Part shown: positions 34,558 to 45,200 of the stretch, one piece after another
Layout: the number at the start of each line of letters is the position of its first letter
How positions within the stretch are numbered: the stretch's first letter is position 1
DNA from: a virus
Reading direction: 5' to 3' (one strand)
IMG/VR virus record: IMGVR_UViG_3300021962_000074
Coordinates: 1-64,000 of that record
Length of the DNA: 64,000 bases
The notes under the pieces: generated by a model
Told to the model about the DNA's origin: nothing
The model's input: only the letters and a program-made list of their open reading frames with translations
Database searches by the model: none
Program-made: the position numbers and the translations under genes

Positions 34558-36615
34558 ATGGCAGAAAAAAAGATTACCATATCAGAACTAGATTTTGATA
34601 CTATCAAAACAAACTTAAAGACTTTTCTAAAGAGCCAGTCTGAGTTTGCCGATTACAATTTCGAAGGTTCTGGTATGTCTGTATTGCTGGATGTTCTAGC
34701 ATACAATACACACTATATGGGCTATTACATGAACATGGTTGCTAATGAAATGTTCATTGACACTGCTCAGTTACGAGAATCCGTAGTATCTCACGCTAAA
34801 CTACTCGGCTATACGCCAGCTTCCAGAGTGGCATCTCAAGCCACGATTAATGTTTCTTTCCAGGAAGTGAGTGGTGGATCAAATAGTTCTCTGACGATTC
34901 CAAGATTTACAAGATTTGTTTCCGCTTCTAAAGATTCAGTGACATATAACTTCGTAAGTGTGGAACAAAGAATTGCCACCAAAGATAATGATGGATACTT
35001 TGTTTTCCCAAATGTTAGAATCAAAGAAGGTGTGCCAGCATCGTATACTTTTGTGTACGATTCACAAACAAATAGCAAACAAACATTTACTCTACCAGAT
35101 GCTGGAATTGACATTTCAACCTTGTTAGTCAGAGTTCAGAAGTCAACTAGAAACGCAAATTTAGAAACATTCGTCCTAGCAGAAGACGCCACCGAAGTGA
35201 ACTCTACTGCAGCTGTGTATTACATAGAAGAAAATCGAGAAGGACAATATCAAATTTATTTTGGCGATGATGTAATTGGTAAAAAATTGACTGATGGTAA
35301 TATTGTTATTGTTTCATATTTGGTAACTTCTGGTGATGCAGCAAACGGAATCAAAAGATTTAAACTACTTGATAATGTAAAAACTGGTTCTACTCCAACA
35401 ATAACATTAGTGACAGAATCTTCAGATGGTAAATTGGAAGAATCTATAGATAATATTAGATTTACTGCACCAAAATCATTCGTCGCGCAGAATAGAGCTG
35501 TCACAAAGAATGATTACATCTCATTGATCAATAAGAATTACCCATACTTTGATGCTGTTACCGTTTGGGGTGGTGAGGAAAACAATCCTCCAGTGTATGG
35601 TAAGATCTTCTTTTCGATTAAACCACGTGGTAACTATGAGGTGACCGCTACTGAGATTGAGTATCTAAAAAGCGAAATCATTAGACCAGTTAGCGTCTTA
35701 ACTGTAACGCCAGAATATGTGGCTCCTGATTACAATTATCTAAATTTGATCATTGACGTGGTATACGATCCAAGAAAAACTACAAAAACTGCATCAGAAA
35801 TTAAAACATCTGTTGCTAATTCTGTTACCACATTCGCAAATCAATATCTAAACACATTCAATAATACTCTGAAATTGTCTAGACTAATACGTGCTGTCGA
35901 TGATTCAGATCCATCAATTGAAAATAACAATGTTAAGTTGATGCTCGAGAAAAGATTCAGACCAGCATTGGGTCAATCAAAGAGTTATAGATTAGATTAT
36001 GGCGTTCCTCTAAAGAGAGGAACAGCGACTGATAGGATCTATAGTGAACCATCATTTACTTATTATGATGAATTTGGTACTCTAAGAACTGGATTTATTG
36101 AAGAAGTACCACAATCCTTTTCTGGTATAGAAGAAATAGAAATTATTTCAAACGGAAGCGATTATACAGAAATACCAGAAATTGTAATTGAAGGTGATGG
36201 TGAAGGTGCTATAGCGCAAGCAGTAATAGTAAACGGTAAGTTAAAATCAGTCGTTGTTGTCAGATCTGGATCTAACTATTCAGCTGCAGTCGCAAGAGTA
36301 GTTGGTGGTGGTGGAAGTGGTGCTACGATTAAACCATTACTGCAAGGTAAAAAGGGTACTCTCAGACTGTATTATTTTGATAGCAACAATGTTAAGAAAA
36401 TAATCAATCCTAATATCGGAGCAGTTTACTATCTGGATGGATATCTAGAGTTATATAACTTTCAACCTGAAACGGTATTTGATGCATTTGGCACTTTGGT
36501 GTTCAAGGCTGTTCCGAACACAACTGTATTTTCGTCAAAAAGAAGTTCTATACTAACACTTGATACAACCGATCCTGCAGCAGTTCAGATTAATATTAGC
36601 CAAGTTTCAAGTTAA
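34558..36615 (+). CDS. 6: Baseplate wedge subunit gp6
   Basis: 685 residues; T4 gp6 has 660. ISELDFDTIKTNLKTFLKSQSEFADYNFEGSGMSVLLDVLAYNTHYMGYYMNMVANEMFIDTAQLRESVVSHAKLLGY is the gp6/J helical start, followed by beta domains and RFTAPKSFVAQNRAVTKNDYISLI. It forms the inner baseplate ring with gp53. The C-terminal beta-rich portion with GEGAIAQAVIVNGKLKSV units resembles parts of the next gene. Stop overlaps the next start (TAATG). Confidence 0.9.
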   Translation: MAEKKITISELDFDTIKTNLKTFLKSQSEFADYNFEGSGMSVLLDVLAYNTHYMGYYMNMVANEMFIDTAQLRESVVSHAKLLGYTPASRVASQATINVSFQEVSGGSNSSLTIPRFTRFVSASKDSVTYNFVSVEQRIATKDNDGYFVFPNVRIKEGVPASYTFVYDSQTNSKQTFTLPDAGIDISTLLVRVQKSTRNANLETFVLAEDATEVNSTAAVYYIEENREGQYQIYFGDDVIGKKLTDGNIVIVSYLVTSGDAANGIKRFKLLDNVKTGSTPTITLVTESSDGKLEESIDNIRFTAPKSFVAQNRAVTKNDYISLINKNYPYFDAVTVWGGEENNPPVYGKIFFSIKPRGNYEVTATEIEYLKSEIIRPVSVLTVTPEYVAPDYNYLNLIIDVVYDPRKTTKTASEIKTSVANSVTTFANQYLNTFNNTLKLSRLIRAVDDSDPSIENNNVKLMLEKRFRPALGQSKSYRLDYGVPLKRGTATDRIYSEPSFTYYDEFGTLRTGFIEEVPQSFSGIEEIEIISNGSDYTEIPEIVIEGDGEGAIAQAVIVNGKLKSVVVVRSGSNYSAAVARVVGGGGSGATIKPLLQGKKGTLRLYYFDSNNVKKIINPNIGAVYYLDGYLELYNFQPETVFDAFGTLVFKAVPNTTVFSSKRSSILTLDTTDPAAVQINISQVSS

Positions 36616-39600
36616 TGTCAACATCACAAAAAACTATTTCTGCGTTAATTAATCAGCAGCTGCCTGATTTCGTCAGAGCAGATTATCCTCGATTTAGAAA
36701 CTTTCTAGAAAAGTATTACGCTTGGTTGGAAGACGAGACTAAAGGCAACACAGTCTATCATATCATGCACTCTGAGAAGTATCGTGATATAGATGAGACT
36801 ATTGATCCTTTTATTCGTATCTTTAAGAATGAGTTGTTGCCATATTTTCCAGAGAGAACAGAACTTGATTTAATTAAAATTCTAAAGAATGCTAGAGAAT
36901 TTTATATCAAGAAAGGTAGTGAAGAATCAGTAAAGTGGCTGTTTAGAGTTTTGTTTAATGAAGAAATTCAAGTATACTATCCAAAACAGCAAATTTTAAA
37001 AACATCTGATGGTAAATGGAAACTACCAAAAGCATTCCAATTAACATTGAGCGATGCAAATCAGGGTATAAATCCAAATCTATTAGAAAGGCATAAAGGA
37101 ACTGGATCAGAGTCAACCGCTACCTGTATCATTGAGTCCGCAAACATTACCATTGATCCGAATCTTGGTACAGAGATCTTGGAAATATATGTATCTAATG
37201 TATTCAAAGACTTTATTAATGGCGAGAATCTTGAGATTCCATATACTGATGAAAATGGAGTTGATCAAGTATTCGTTGAGAAAATTATTGGTGCAATTTC
37301 AGGAATACGCATAGACTCAAACATTAGAACTGATCCTTTGCAAATTAGAAGAGGATTATTATACAACGTCGGCGATCCAGTGGTCGTATATGGCGGATTG
37401 GATAGCACTCCACAGGCTCGCGATGCTATTGCTTATGTCGGCAATGTATCTGCTGGATCCATTGAGGGTGTAACACCAGTGTTTCCTGGTTATGGTTATA
37501 GAGCATATACCAATACCATTTCCATTGTTTATAGTAGCGAAGGTGATGATCCTAACGCTAATGCAACCACTGACATTCGAGTCAGTGGATTAAACTTAAT
37601 CAATGTAGCTGGTAATAGCCAGATCTCATTCCAGGAATATATCTCTGTTGATAAGATGCCAATTGAATATTTAAAGACTGTTCAAATTGGAGATGGTAGC
37701 ACAGAGTATGAAGTGTTCACAGTAGACAATAGAAATATTGTATTGGATGCTACAGAAACAGATGAAGATGACGTCTTCAATACTTATGAAGATGTATATG
37801 CCAACTCAGCTGGATCTTATCTAACAGCAAACTTTAGAGCACAGATAGCCACATCTAATGATGGTTCAACATTCGGAAACTTCGGTGGTGGCACTCCATA
37901 TACAGGAGATCTACTATTAATTAATGTGCATCTATATGATGGGGATGATGAGTTGACAGTTGACACTGCCAATTTACAAGCTGTGTTGGACATAGGTGGA
38001 ACACCGCATCCAATTTATACCAGAACAACTGCTAAGGTATTCACACCAAATTCAGTTACTGCAGACAGCATTCCAGCAAATGCTAATTCACAGATAATAC
38101 AAGCGTTGACCTATGAGACGTTAGAAACTGGTGGTATCGCTTTGTATAACGTGATTGATGGTGGTAATGGATTTAGAACAACACCAACCATTGGAATCAC
38201 CAGTTACTTTGACACTTATCTGTCAGAAGCGCAAAAACTATCATTGGTTGATAATGATGAGTTTTTAGAAAATGAAGATTATCAAACATACAGACAACCA
38301 TTGGGTGGGTTTGGTAAGATTGCGCACGTGTATATTGATAACCCAGGAACTGGTTATACAACTGGCGATCAAATAGTAATTGGAGATAGAGGATATGGAT
38401 TTGTTGGCACTGTCACTGTAAATGCAACAGGTTCTATCATAAGAACTAATATCACAAATAGAGGCGAAGGATACTATGGTCCTAAGACAGTGAGCGTATC
38501 GTCTTCTGGCGGAGAAGGTGCTGTATTAAGTGCATATGGTTTTGGTGAAGGTGTGATCAATGAAATCAACACTGGTGCTATTGGTCGTATTCGTGATATT
38601 CGATTAATTTCCAGAGGATTTGATTATGTCGAAGCACCGACAGTTTCGTTGAAAGTTGTTGATATGGTAGTTACTGGTGTTTCTGAATTTGAATCGTTAA
38701 ATGAAGGCGAAAGAGTTTATCAAGGCGACAGTTTAGCAACTGCAACATTCCAAGGTATAATTAAAGACTTCAATCGAACAACAAATGCATTAAGACTATT
38801 TAATTATTCTGGCGCATCATTCAACAACTTTGATCCAACACTACCGTTTACGTCAGAAAATGGTACAACATTTACAGTAGATACATCAAGAACAGTTACT
38901 CCACCTGCACAGTACCCAGTTGAGACTCAACTGAGTGGGTTGCCAAATCCATATTTTTATGGCAATGGTAGAGGAAAGGCTGCAGCAGATTTCTTCAATG
39001 GATTGATCAAATATCCAGGATTCTATATTAATACAGATGGATTCTTGAGTGCTGACAAGAAGATTCAGGACTCAAAACTGTACCACAACTATTCTTACAT
39101 CATTGAGTCGAACAAATCTATTGGTGAATATAAGAATGTAATTAAAGACATTGTCCATCCTATTGGTATGTCTATGCTGGGTAGATTAAAAACTGAAAAC
39201 GAATTGAATGACTATATTACTGCGAATTCCACCACTTATATTAATTTAATGAATGAGCCAGGATCAAACATCACTGTCGCTGATTCCAGAACAAATATTG
39301 TGACAGGTGTATCAACTGCATTTACTAATACCTCACATATTACATCTGCGCAGTATGCTGTGGCTGGCGATCTGTTAACCATCATAGACCCAAATAATCC
39401 TCTGAGAAGTCAGGCTAAAATTATTACAGCGGTCAATTCTGATACAGAATTGGAAGTTGAGAGCGACTTCACCTATATTGGTCAGGGTAAAATCAGATCA
39501 AATATAGAATTCACGCAAGTTACAGGAACTGTTACAATAAACCCAGAATTATCGGTCGGTACTGTGGAGATTAATTCACCAATAACTGGCACAGCAAATG

Positions 39601-40604
39601 TCACCAAATCTAGTAACGTAGTAATTGGAGAGTCTACCGTATTTGAAACCGACCTTGAAGTTGGAGACACCATTTCTATTAACAATGAAATTAGGAAAGT
39701 CGTTGTAATCAGAAACAATACAACGCTGGAAGTGAATACAAACTACAGATTTACTAGCACTGCTAATGACATACATTTATCCAGCAATGTGGTTACTGGA
39801 ACATCAACCAATTTTGATCCAGAAATTGCGGTCGGAGATATTATTACGATCAATAATGAGGTCCGTAAAGTTACTGTAAGAACAGACGATACGACATTGG
39901 TAGTAAACACTCCATTTAATTACTATGCAACTGCGCAATCTTTATACAAAGCAAACATATATGTTGCAGGCGATGGAACCTCATTTACCACTGAACTACA
40001 GGCTGGTGACTATATCAAGATTAATGATGAAATTAAGAGTATTGATACTATCACCAACGATACATTATTGGCTGTAAACAGCGTATTTTCCGCGTATGCA
40101 ACTGATGCTAATGTATATTTAATGGATGATACCAGAATTACAATATATGGAAATACTAACACCATATTTGACTTTATAAATACTGGTGATCAATTATCAT
40201 TTAACATTGCAGCCGCTAATTTGATGTTGGGAATGGCTAATGGTGTTGCAGACATAACCCTAGAAGATACTCAGGTCGTAGGAACAGGTACATATTTTAC
40301 CTTAGATCTACTGGTCGGCGATACTATCATGATAAATAATGAAATAAGATTGGTATCATCGATCGACGATGATGAGAATTTAAATGTGAATTCAGCATTT
40401 ACAAGCACTGCAACTGGAGAACTGGTTTATAAGAGAGAATATGTAGTGAATGCTGATGTGGAATTCGCTTCTGGGACAGAAAGCGGAAATGTGTTATTGA
40501 CTAACTTGGTAATAAACGCTAACTTAGAGTCTATTGTTTACAAAGTTGTGCCAGACTACAACTCAGTAGAATATGACTATGAAATTTTAACGGTAACGGA
40601 TTAA
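36615..40604 (+). CDS. Large baseplate wedge protein in gp7 position
   Basis: 1329 residues (T4 gp7 has 1032). The N-terminus (LINQQLPDFVRADYPRFRNFLEKYYAWLEDE, REFYIKKGSEESVKWLFRVLFNEEIQVYYPK) is characteristic of structural proteins lying between gp6 and gp8 in T4-like phages. From about residue 890 to 1275 a beta module of about 65-70 residues recurs roughly five times, built around VGDxIxINNExRxV and LxVNxxFxxTAT. The same module is inserted in gp8. The protein is probably the scaffold of the wedge arm. Confidence 0.7.
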   Translation: MSTSQKTISALINQQLPDFVRADYPRFRNFLEKYYAWLEDETKGNTVYHIMHSEKYRDIDETIDPFIRIFKNELLPYFPERTELDLIKILKNAREFYIKKGSEESVKWLFRVLFNEEIQVYYPKQQILKTSDGKWKLPKAFQLTLSDANQGINPNLLERHKGTGSESTATCIIESANITIDPNLGTEILEIYVSNVFKDFINGENLEIPYTDENGVDQVFVEKIIGAISGIRIDSNIRTDPLQIRRGLLYNVGDPVVVYGGLDSTPQARDAIAYVGNVSAGSIEGVTPVFPGYGYRAYTNTISIVYSSEGDDPNANATTDIRVSGLNLINVAGNSQISFQEYISVDKMPIEYLKTVQIGDGSTEYEVFTVDNRNIVLDATETDEDDVFNTYEDVYANSAGSYLTANFRAQIATSNDGSTFGNFGGGTPYTGDLLLINVHLYDGDDELTVDTANLQAVLDIGGTPHPIYTRTTAKVFTPNSVTADSIPANANSQIIQALTYETLETGGIALYNVIDGGNGFRTTPTIGITSYFDTYLSEAQKLSLVDNDEFLENEDYQTYRQPLGGFGKIAHVYIDNPGTGYTTGDQIVIGDRGYGFVGTVTVNATGSIIRTNITNRGEGYYGPKTVSVSSSGGEGAVLSAYGFGEGVINEINTGAIGRIRDIRLISRGFDYVEAPTVSLKVVDMVVTGVSEFESLNEGERVYQGDSLATATFQGIIKDFNRTTNALRLFNYSGASFNNFDPTLPFTSENGTTFTVDTSRTVTPPAQYPVETQLSGLPNPYFYGNGRGKAAADFFNGLIKYPGFYINTDGFLSADKKIQDSKLYHNYSYIIESNKSIGEYKNVIKDIVHPIGMSMLGRLKTENELNDYITANSTTYINLMNEPGSNITVADSRTNIVTGVSTAFTNTSHITSAQYAVAGDLLTIIDPNNPLRSQAKIITAVNSDTELEVESDFTYIGQGKIRSNIEFTQVTGTVTINPELSVGTVEINSPITGTANVTKSSNVVIGESTVFETDLEVGDTISINNEIRKVVVIRNNTTLEVNTNYRFTSTANDIHLSSNVVTGTSTNFDPEIAVGDIITINNEVRKVTVRTDDTTLVVNTPFNYYATAQSLYKANIYVAGDGTSFTTELQAGDYIKINDEIKSIDTITNDTLLAVNSVFSAYATDANVYLMDDTRITIYGNTNTIFDFINTGDQLSFNIAAANLMLGMANGVADITLEDTQVVGTGTYFTLDLLVGDTIMINNEIRLVSSIDDDENLNVNSAFTSTATGELVYKREYVVNADVEFASGTESGNVLLTNLVINANLESIVYKVVPDYNSVEYDYEILTVTD

Positions 40605-40607
40605 TCA

Positions 40608-42215
40608 ATGAAATCTATCATTACTCAATATCTAAGATATCAATTAGTAGAAAGGTTGAAATTGGATACATTTTCAGTTTCCTCTAACACCTACATTGGT
40701 ATTGGTCGACCAATACGTTGGGGCGATGATTCAAATGAAACTGCAGATGAAATTGAATCGCCAACATACACTATCAACTATAGAAATCAGTTAAACAGAG
40801 ACTTGGTGGCGATTAAGAAGGTACAAATATCTGATATGGCGTTAGTCGTTCCCAGAAGAGATTGGGTGTCTGGAGTTAGATATGATCCGTATGAAGACCA
40901 CATAGAAATCTATAGTCATGAAGCCAAAACTTTAGTTGGTAATGCCAACACGATATCTTCCAGCACTGAACTTGAGGAAGATGAGAACGGTATATTTACA
41001 GCTGCAAGTTTAGATGTCGGTGATATTATTCGTATCAATGGAGAAACTAGAGAAATAGTTGATATTGATGCGGGCAATGGTTTGTTAAATGTTAACATTG
41101 CGATGACTACTACTGCAACTGCAGAATCTATGATAAAGGTGTCTAATACCTATCCACAATTTGCAAATAATTTCTATGTTCGCAATTCTAAAGATCAAGT
41201 ATTTAAATGTTTATATAATGATGGTGTAAATTCAACCATTCAACCAGAAATAGACATAGATGGTCAGCTTCCAGAAAACCCATATATTCTAACTGGAGAT
41301 GGCTATAAATGGAAATATCTATACACCATTCCATATGGACTAAAACAAAAGTTCTTCACCAACAACTGGATGCCTGTTGTAAAAGACAATACAGTCGTCG
41401 CAGGTGCGATAAACGGTAGAATTGATATTATCACTATATTAGATGGGGGAAGTGGTTACTATACAATCGGTCAATCTGGTAATAGTAACACGCTACCGAT
41501 TATATCAGTTGTTGGCGATGGAACTGGAGCGAATGTAACTGCAAAAGTAGAAAGTGGTGTAATTACGGATCTAAACATTCTGAATGGTGGTAGCGGATAT
41601 ACCACAGCGGAGATAGTTGTAACAGATGACGATAAAGATCCAGATGGAGATACAGCATCATTTGACGTTATAATTGGTCCTCCATCTGGACATGGAGTTG
41701 ATCCAGCACGAGAACTTGGTTGTTTTTCGATAATGATCTCGGTAGAACTTAACGAACAAGAATCTGGCAAAGTCCCAGTCAGTTCAAGTTCTGGCGACTT
41801 CGACTTTAGACAGATTTCTCTAATCAGAGATCCAATACTATCAACTGGGTATTATGCTAATGGATCTGTATATACTGCTGCAACTATTTACACTCTGACA
41901 GATCCTGGTATTACCAACTTCATTAATGACGAAACTGTGTATATCGGATCAACTTTAGAAACAGCAACATTTACTGGGACAGTAGTTTACTGGGATCCAA
42001 ATACCAATCAATTGTACCTAAACAATCTAGCAGGAACAACTGAATCTGGTCAATCAATTACTGGAGTTACTAGCGCAGCAGTCGCAACCGTATTGTCTAG
42101 ATCTGCCTCAGAAATGAGACTCTTCACTGGGGATTTACTATATATCGAGAATAGAGCAAAAATTATTCGCGACATTGATCAATCAGAACAAATTCGTATC
42201 GTTTTATCATTCTAG
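40608..42215 (+). CDS. 8: Baseplate wedge subunit gp8
   Basis: 535 residues; T4 gp8 has 334. ITQYLRYQLVERLKLDTFSVSSNTYIGIGRPIRWGDD and NPYILTGDGYKWKYLYTIPYGLKQKFFTNNWMPV mark gp8. A 70-residue module at about 106-178 (LDVGDIIRINGETREIVDIDAGNGLLNVNI) has been inserted and matches repeats in the preceding gene; the C-terminal third adds further beta domains (GGSGYYTIGQSGNSNT, GGSGYTTAEIVV) that explain the extra length. Confidence 0.82.
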   Translation: MKSIITQYLRYQLVERLKLDTFSVSSNTYIGIGRPIRWGDDSNETADEIESPTYTINYRNQLNRDLVAIKKVQISDMALVVPRRDWVSGVRYDPYEDHIEIYSHEAKTLVGNANTISSSTELEEDENGIFTAASLDVGDIIRINGETREIVDIDAGNGLLNVNIAMTTTATAESMIKVSNTYPQFANNFYVRNSKDQVFKCLYNDGVNSTIQPEIDIDGQLPENPYILTGDGYKWKYLYTIPYGLKQKFFTNNWMPVVKDNTVVAGAINGRIDIITILDGGSGYYTIGQSGNSNTLPIISVVGDGTGANVTAKVESGVITDLNILNGGSGYTTAEIVVTDDDKDPDGDTASFDVIIGPPSGHGVDPARELGCFSIMISVELNEQESGKVPVSSSSGDFDFRQISLIRDPILSTGYYANGSVYTAATIYTLTDPGITNFINDETVYIGSTLETATFTGTVVYWDPNTNQLYLNNLAGTTESGQSITGVTSAAVATVLSRSASEMRLFTGDLLYIENRAKIIRDIDQSEQIRIVLSF

Positions 42216-42226
42216 TAGGATAGCCA

Positions 42227-45200
42227 ATGGCAACAGAATTCAACATCGACCCATATTACGACGACTTTAAGCAGAACGCGAAAGAAAATAACTATGTTAA
42301 GATTCTTTTCAAGCCTGGAGTTTCCGTTCAGGCACGCGAACTGACTCAAATTCAGTCTATTCTACAGAATCAGATTAAAGCATTTGGTGATCACATCTTT
42401 CAAGATGGTTCCCCAGTTATAGGAGGAAATCTTTCTTTAGATAACAATATCACATATGTCAAATTAGATGACACCTATAACAATGAAGATATTGAGTTAG
42501 ATCAGTTTGACGGTAGAGTTATTGTTAGAGATTCTGATGGACTTGTGCAAGCCAAGGTTCTAGCGACATATTTCCCAGCTGGTGGTTCACCAACTCTAAT
42601 GGTGAAGTATGTCAGCGGTATCGAATTTGACGATGGTGATATTTTCAGAGTTGCAGGAACAACTCGCAGAGCCAAGTGTATTGACTCTCAGGCTACAGGA
42701 AGGGGAACCGTTGTTTCAATCAACGAAGGTATCTTCTATGTTGATGGGTACTTTATCGAAGTCTCTGAGCAAACTACTGTGGTCAGTGCATATTCTCAGC
42801 TTGCAAATGCTAAGATTGGTCTAGAAATTACTGACGAAGTTGTAGATTATGTGGTAGATTCTACATTGCTAGATCCAGCACAGGAGTCCTTCAACTATCA
42901 GGCTCCTGGTGCAGATCGCTATCAATTCAATCTATCTCTAAGCACCAGACCTCTAGAAACAGCTGTTGACGAATCAACTTTCTTTGAGTTGATGCGCGTC
43001 GAAAGTGGTGCTATCACTAAGCAAGTCAAGTACCCAATCTATTCAGAAATTGAAAAGACTCTGGCTAGAAGAACCTTTGATGAGTCTGGAGACTATACAG
43101 TTATTCCATTTAGAGCATCTGTCGCAAAATCCCAAGATGCTGCCAACTATATCATCAACATTGAGCCAGGAAAGGCTTATGTTAAGGGATTTGAGTTTGA
43201 AACTCTTGGCACATTTAAGATGGAAGTTGCTAAACCACGCGGTGAAACAGATCTGAAGAGTTTGATTGATATTGATTATGACACTTCATATGGCAATTAT
43301 ATCAAGGTCAAGGATCTATATGGTCCAAAAGATAGCGATGGAAATACATTTATTGATATAGAATCATTAGAGAGAGTTGATCTACACTTAGTAGACACAT
43401 CAAAGGTTGCTGTTGGTCATGGCACCGCAACCTCTCCTGCTATCTATGCAAATACTAAGATTGGAACTGCTCGAATTAGAAATATCAAGAGAGACCGATC
43501 ATCTGGAGCAGCTGACTATGATAGTGCTGGTGTTTATAGCATATATCTAGCAGACGTAAACATTGAACCAAAAACAGCAATTTTAACTGGTGGAACTAGC
43601 GATACTATCGTGCTGCCAGCAAATTTTTCTGCTGCAACTAATGCATATCAAAATGTAACCGTAACGATTCTACCAATTCAATTTACTACAGTCTCAGCTG
43701 CCGCAGATCTCTATGCTAATGGATATGTGACTACAACTGGAGCAGCATTTACAGGTACTGTGTACACTGGTGATGTTATTCGAATTGCTGATTACACCAG
43801 ACAAGTAATCAATGTTGCAGCCGACGGTAATTCGCTTCGTATGAATAGTGGCGTAACTGCTAATATCACTGGAGCAAGTTTGGATGTTTATGTACAGACT
43901 GCATATTCTTCTGGTGTGACAGGACAAACTCGTAAGATTGTAAGTTATAATGGTGGTACGCTAACAGCAACTTTAGATAGACCATTCGACGAAGGTGCTG
44001 CGCCAGTGGCAGGTGAGGTTGTACAATTAAACTACGCTCTAAAAGATATGGAATCTTTTATGGAGGCGAATGCAGCTGGAGCAGGTGTTGTCAACACTGC
44101 TGCAAACGTATCAGTACAAACAAGATTGATTAATGGAGATGTGGCTACATTTGAAAATGACGACAAGGTTTTAGTGTATCGTCTGCCTAAAAACTATGTG
44201 AAGCGTGGAGATGGAATAACTCCTGGTATCACAAACGTAGATTATGTACATACCAAATACCAATCAATTAATGCACCAACTTCAGCGTCATCTGGTGTGT
44301 TCAGATTTACTCTTGAGGCTCATGAAACAATTCCATGGTCATTTACTAACTCAAATGCTGAGGATAATCTAATTGTTGTCGCAAGACAAACTAGCGGCGC
44401 TGGTGCATCTGATGAAATATTGGTCGTTCCTGGTGCGAATATCTCCTCAGTTGTCAATGGTATTGAAATTGACACTGGTTTCCCAGATCTACAAAAGGTT
44501 GACGTTCTATGTAATGTTAAGAATAACGATGCTGAAAACAGAATCAGAACAAAGGTATTAAATAGCAATACCACCCCAACCTTATCTCCATTCAATTATC
44601 CAGCACCAACAGATCTTAATACAGATTATACTGTATCAGTTCCTGCATATGGTTCTGTTGCTAAGATTAACGTAGACAGTGGTATGGTGTTCATAACTGA
44701 TCCAACTTATACCAATATCTATCCTGGAGACTCAATTAATCTCTTTGTTCCAGATATTGTTAAAATTCGTAAGATTATCAAGGGAACTGTAAATGACCCA
44801 GCTGATTCTGGTAACTATACAGACATTACAGACCATTTTGTAGTCGACTATGGTCAGAAAGACGATATCTACGATCATGCCAAGTTGATATTAAAGCAAG
44901 GTTACCCATCACCAAATGCGCAAATGACAGTGCACTTCGATTTTTATGAGCATTTATATCCAGCTGGTGGTGATTCTACTTTCTTCTGCGTAGACTCTTA
45001 TGATTCTAGCATTGATGATGCTGGTAGCACTCCAATATACTACTCCTCAAAGAATGGCGTGTATGATCTGAGAGATTGTTTGGACTTCCGATCAACTCGT
45101 CAAATTGGTGTTTCGACTGGAGCAATTCAAACATGCGCTTTACCAGCACCAGACATCTCAACTGAATTGTCCTTCTCATATTATCTGCCAAGAATTGATA

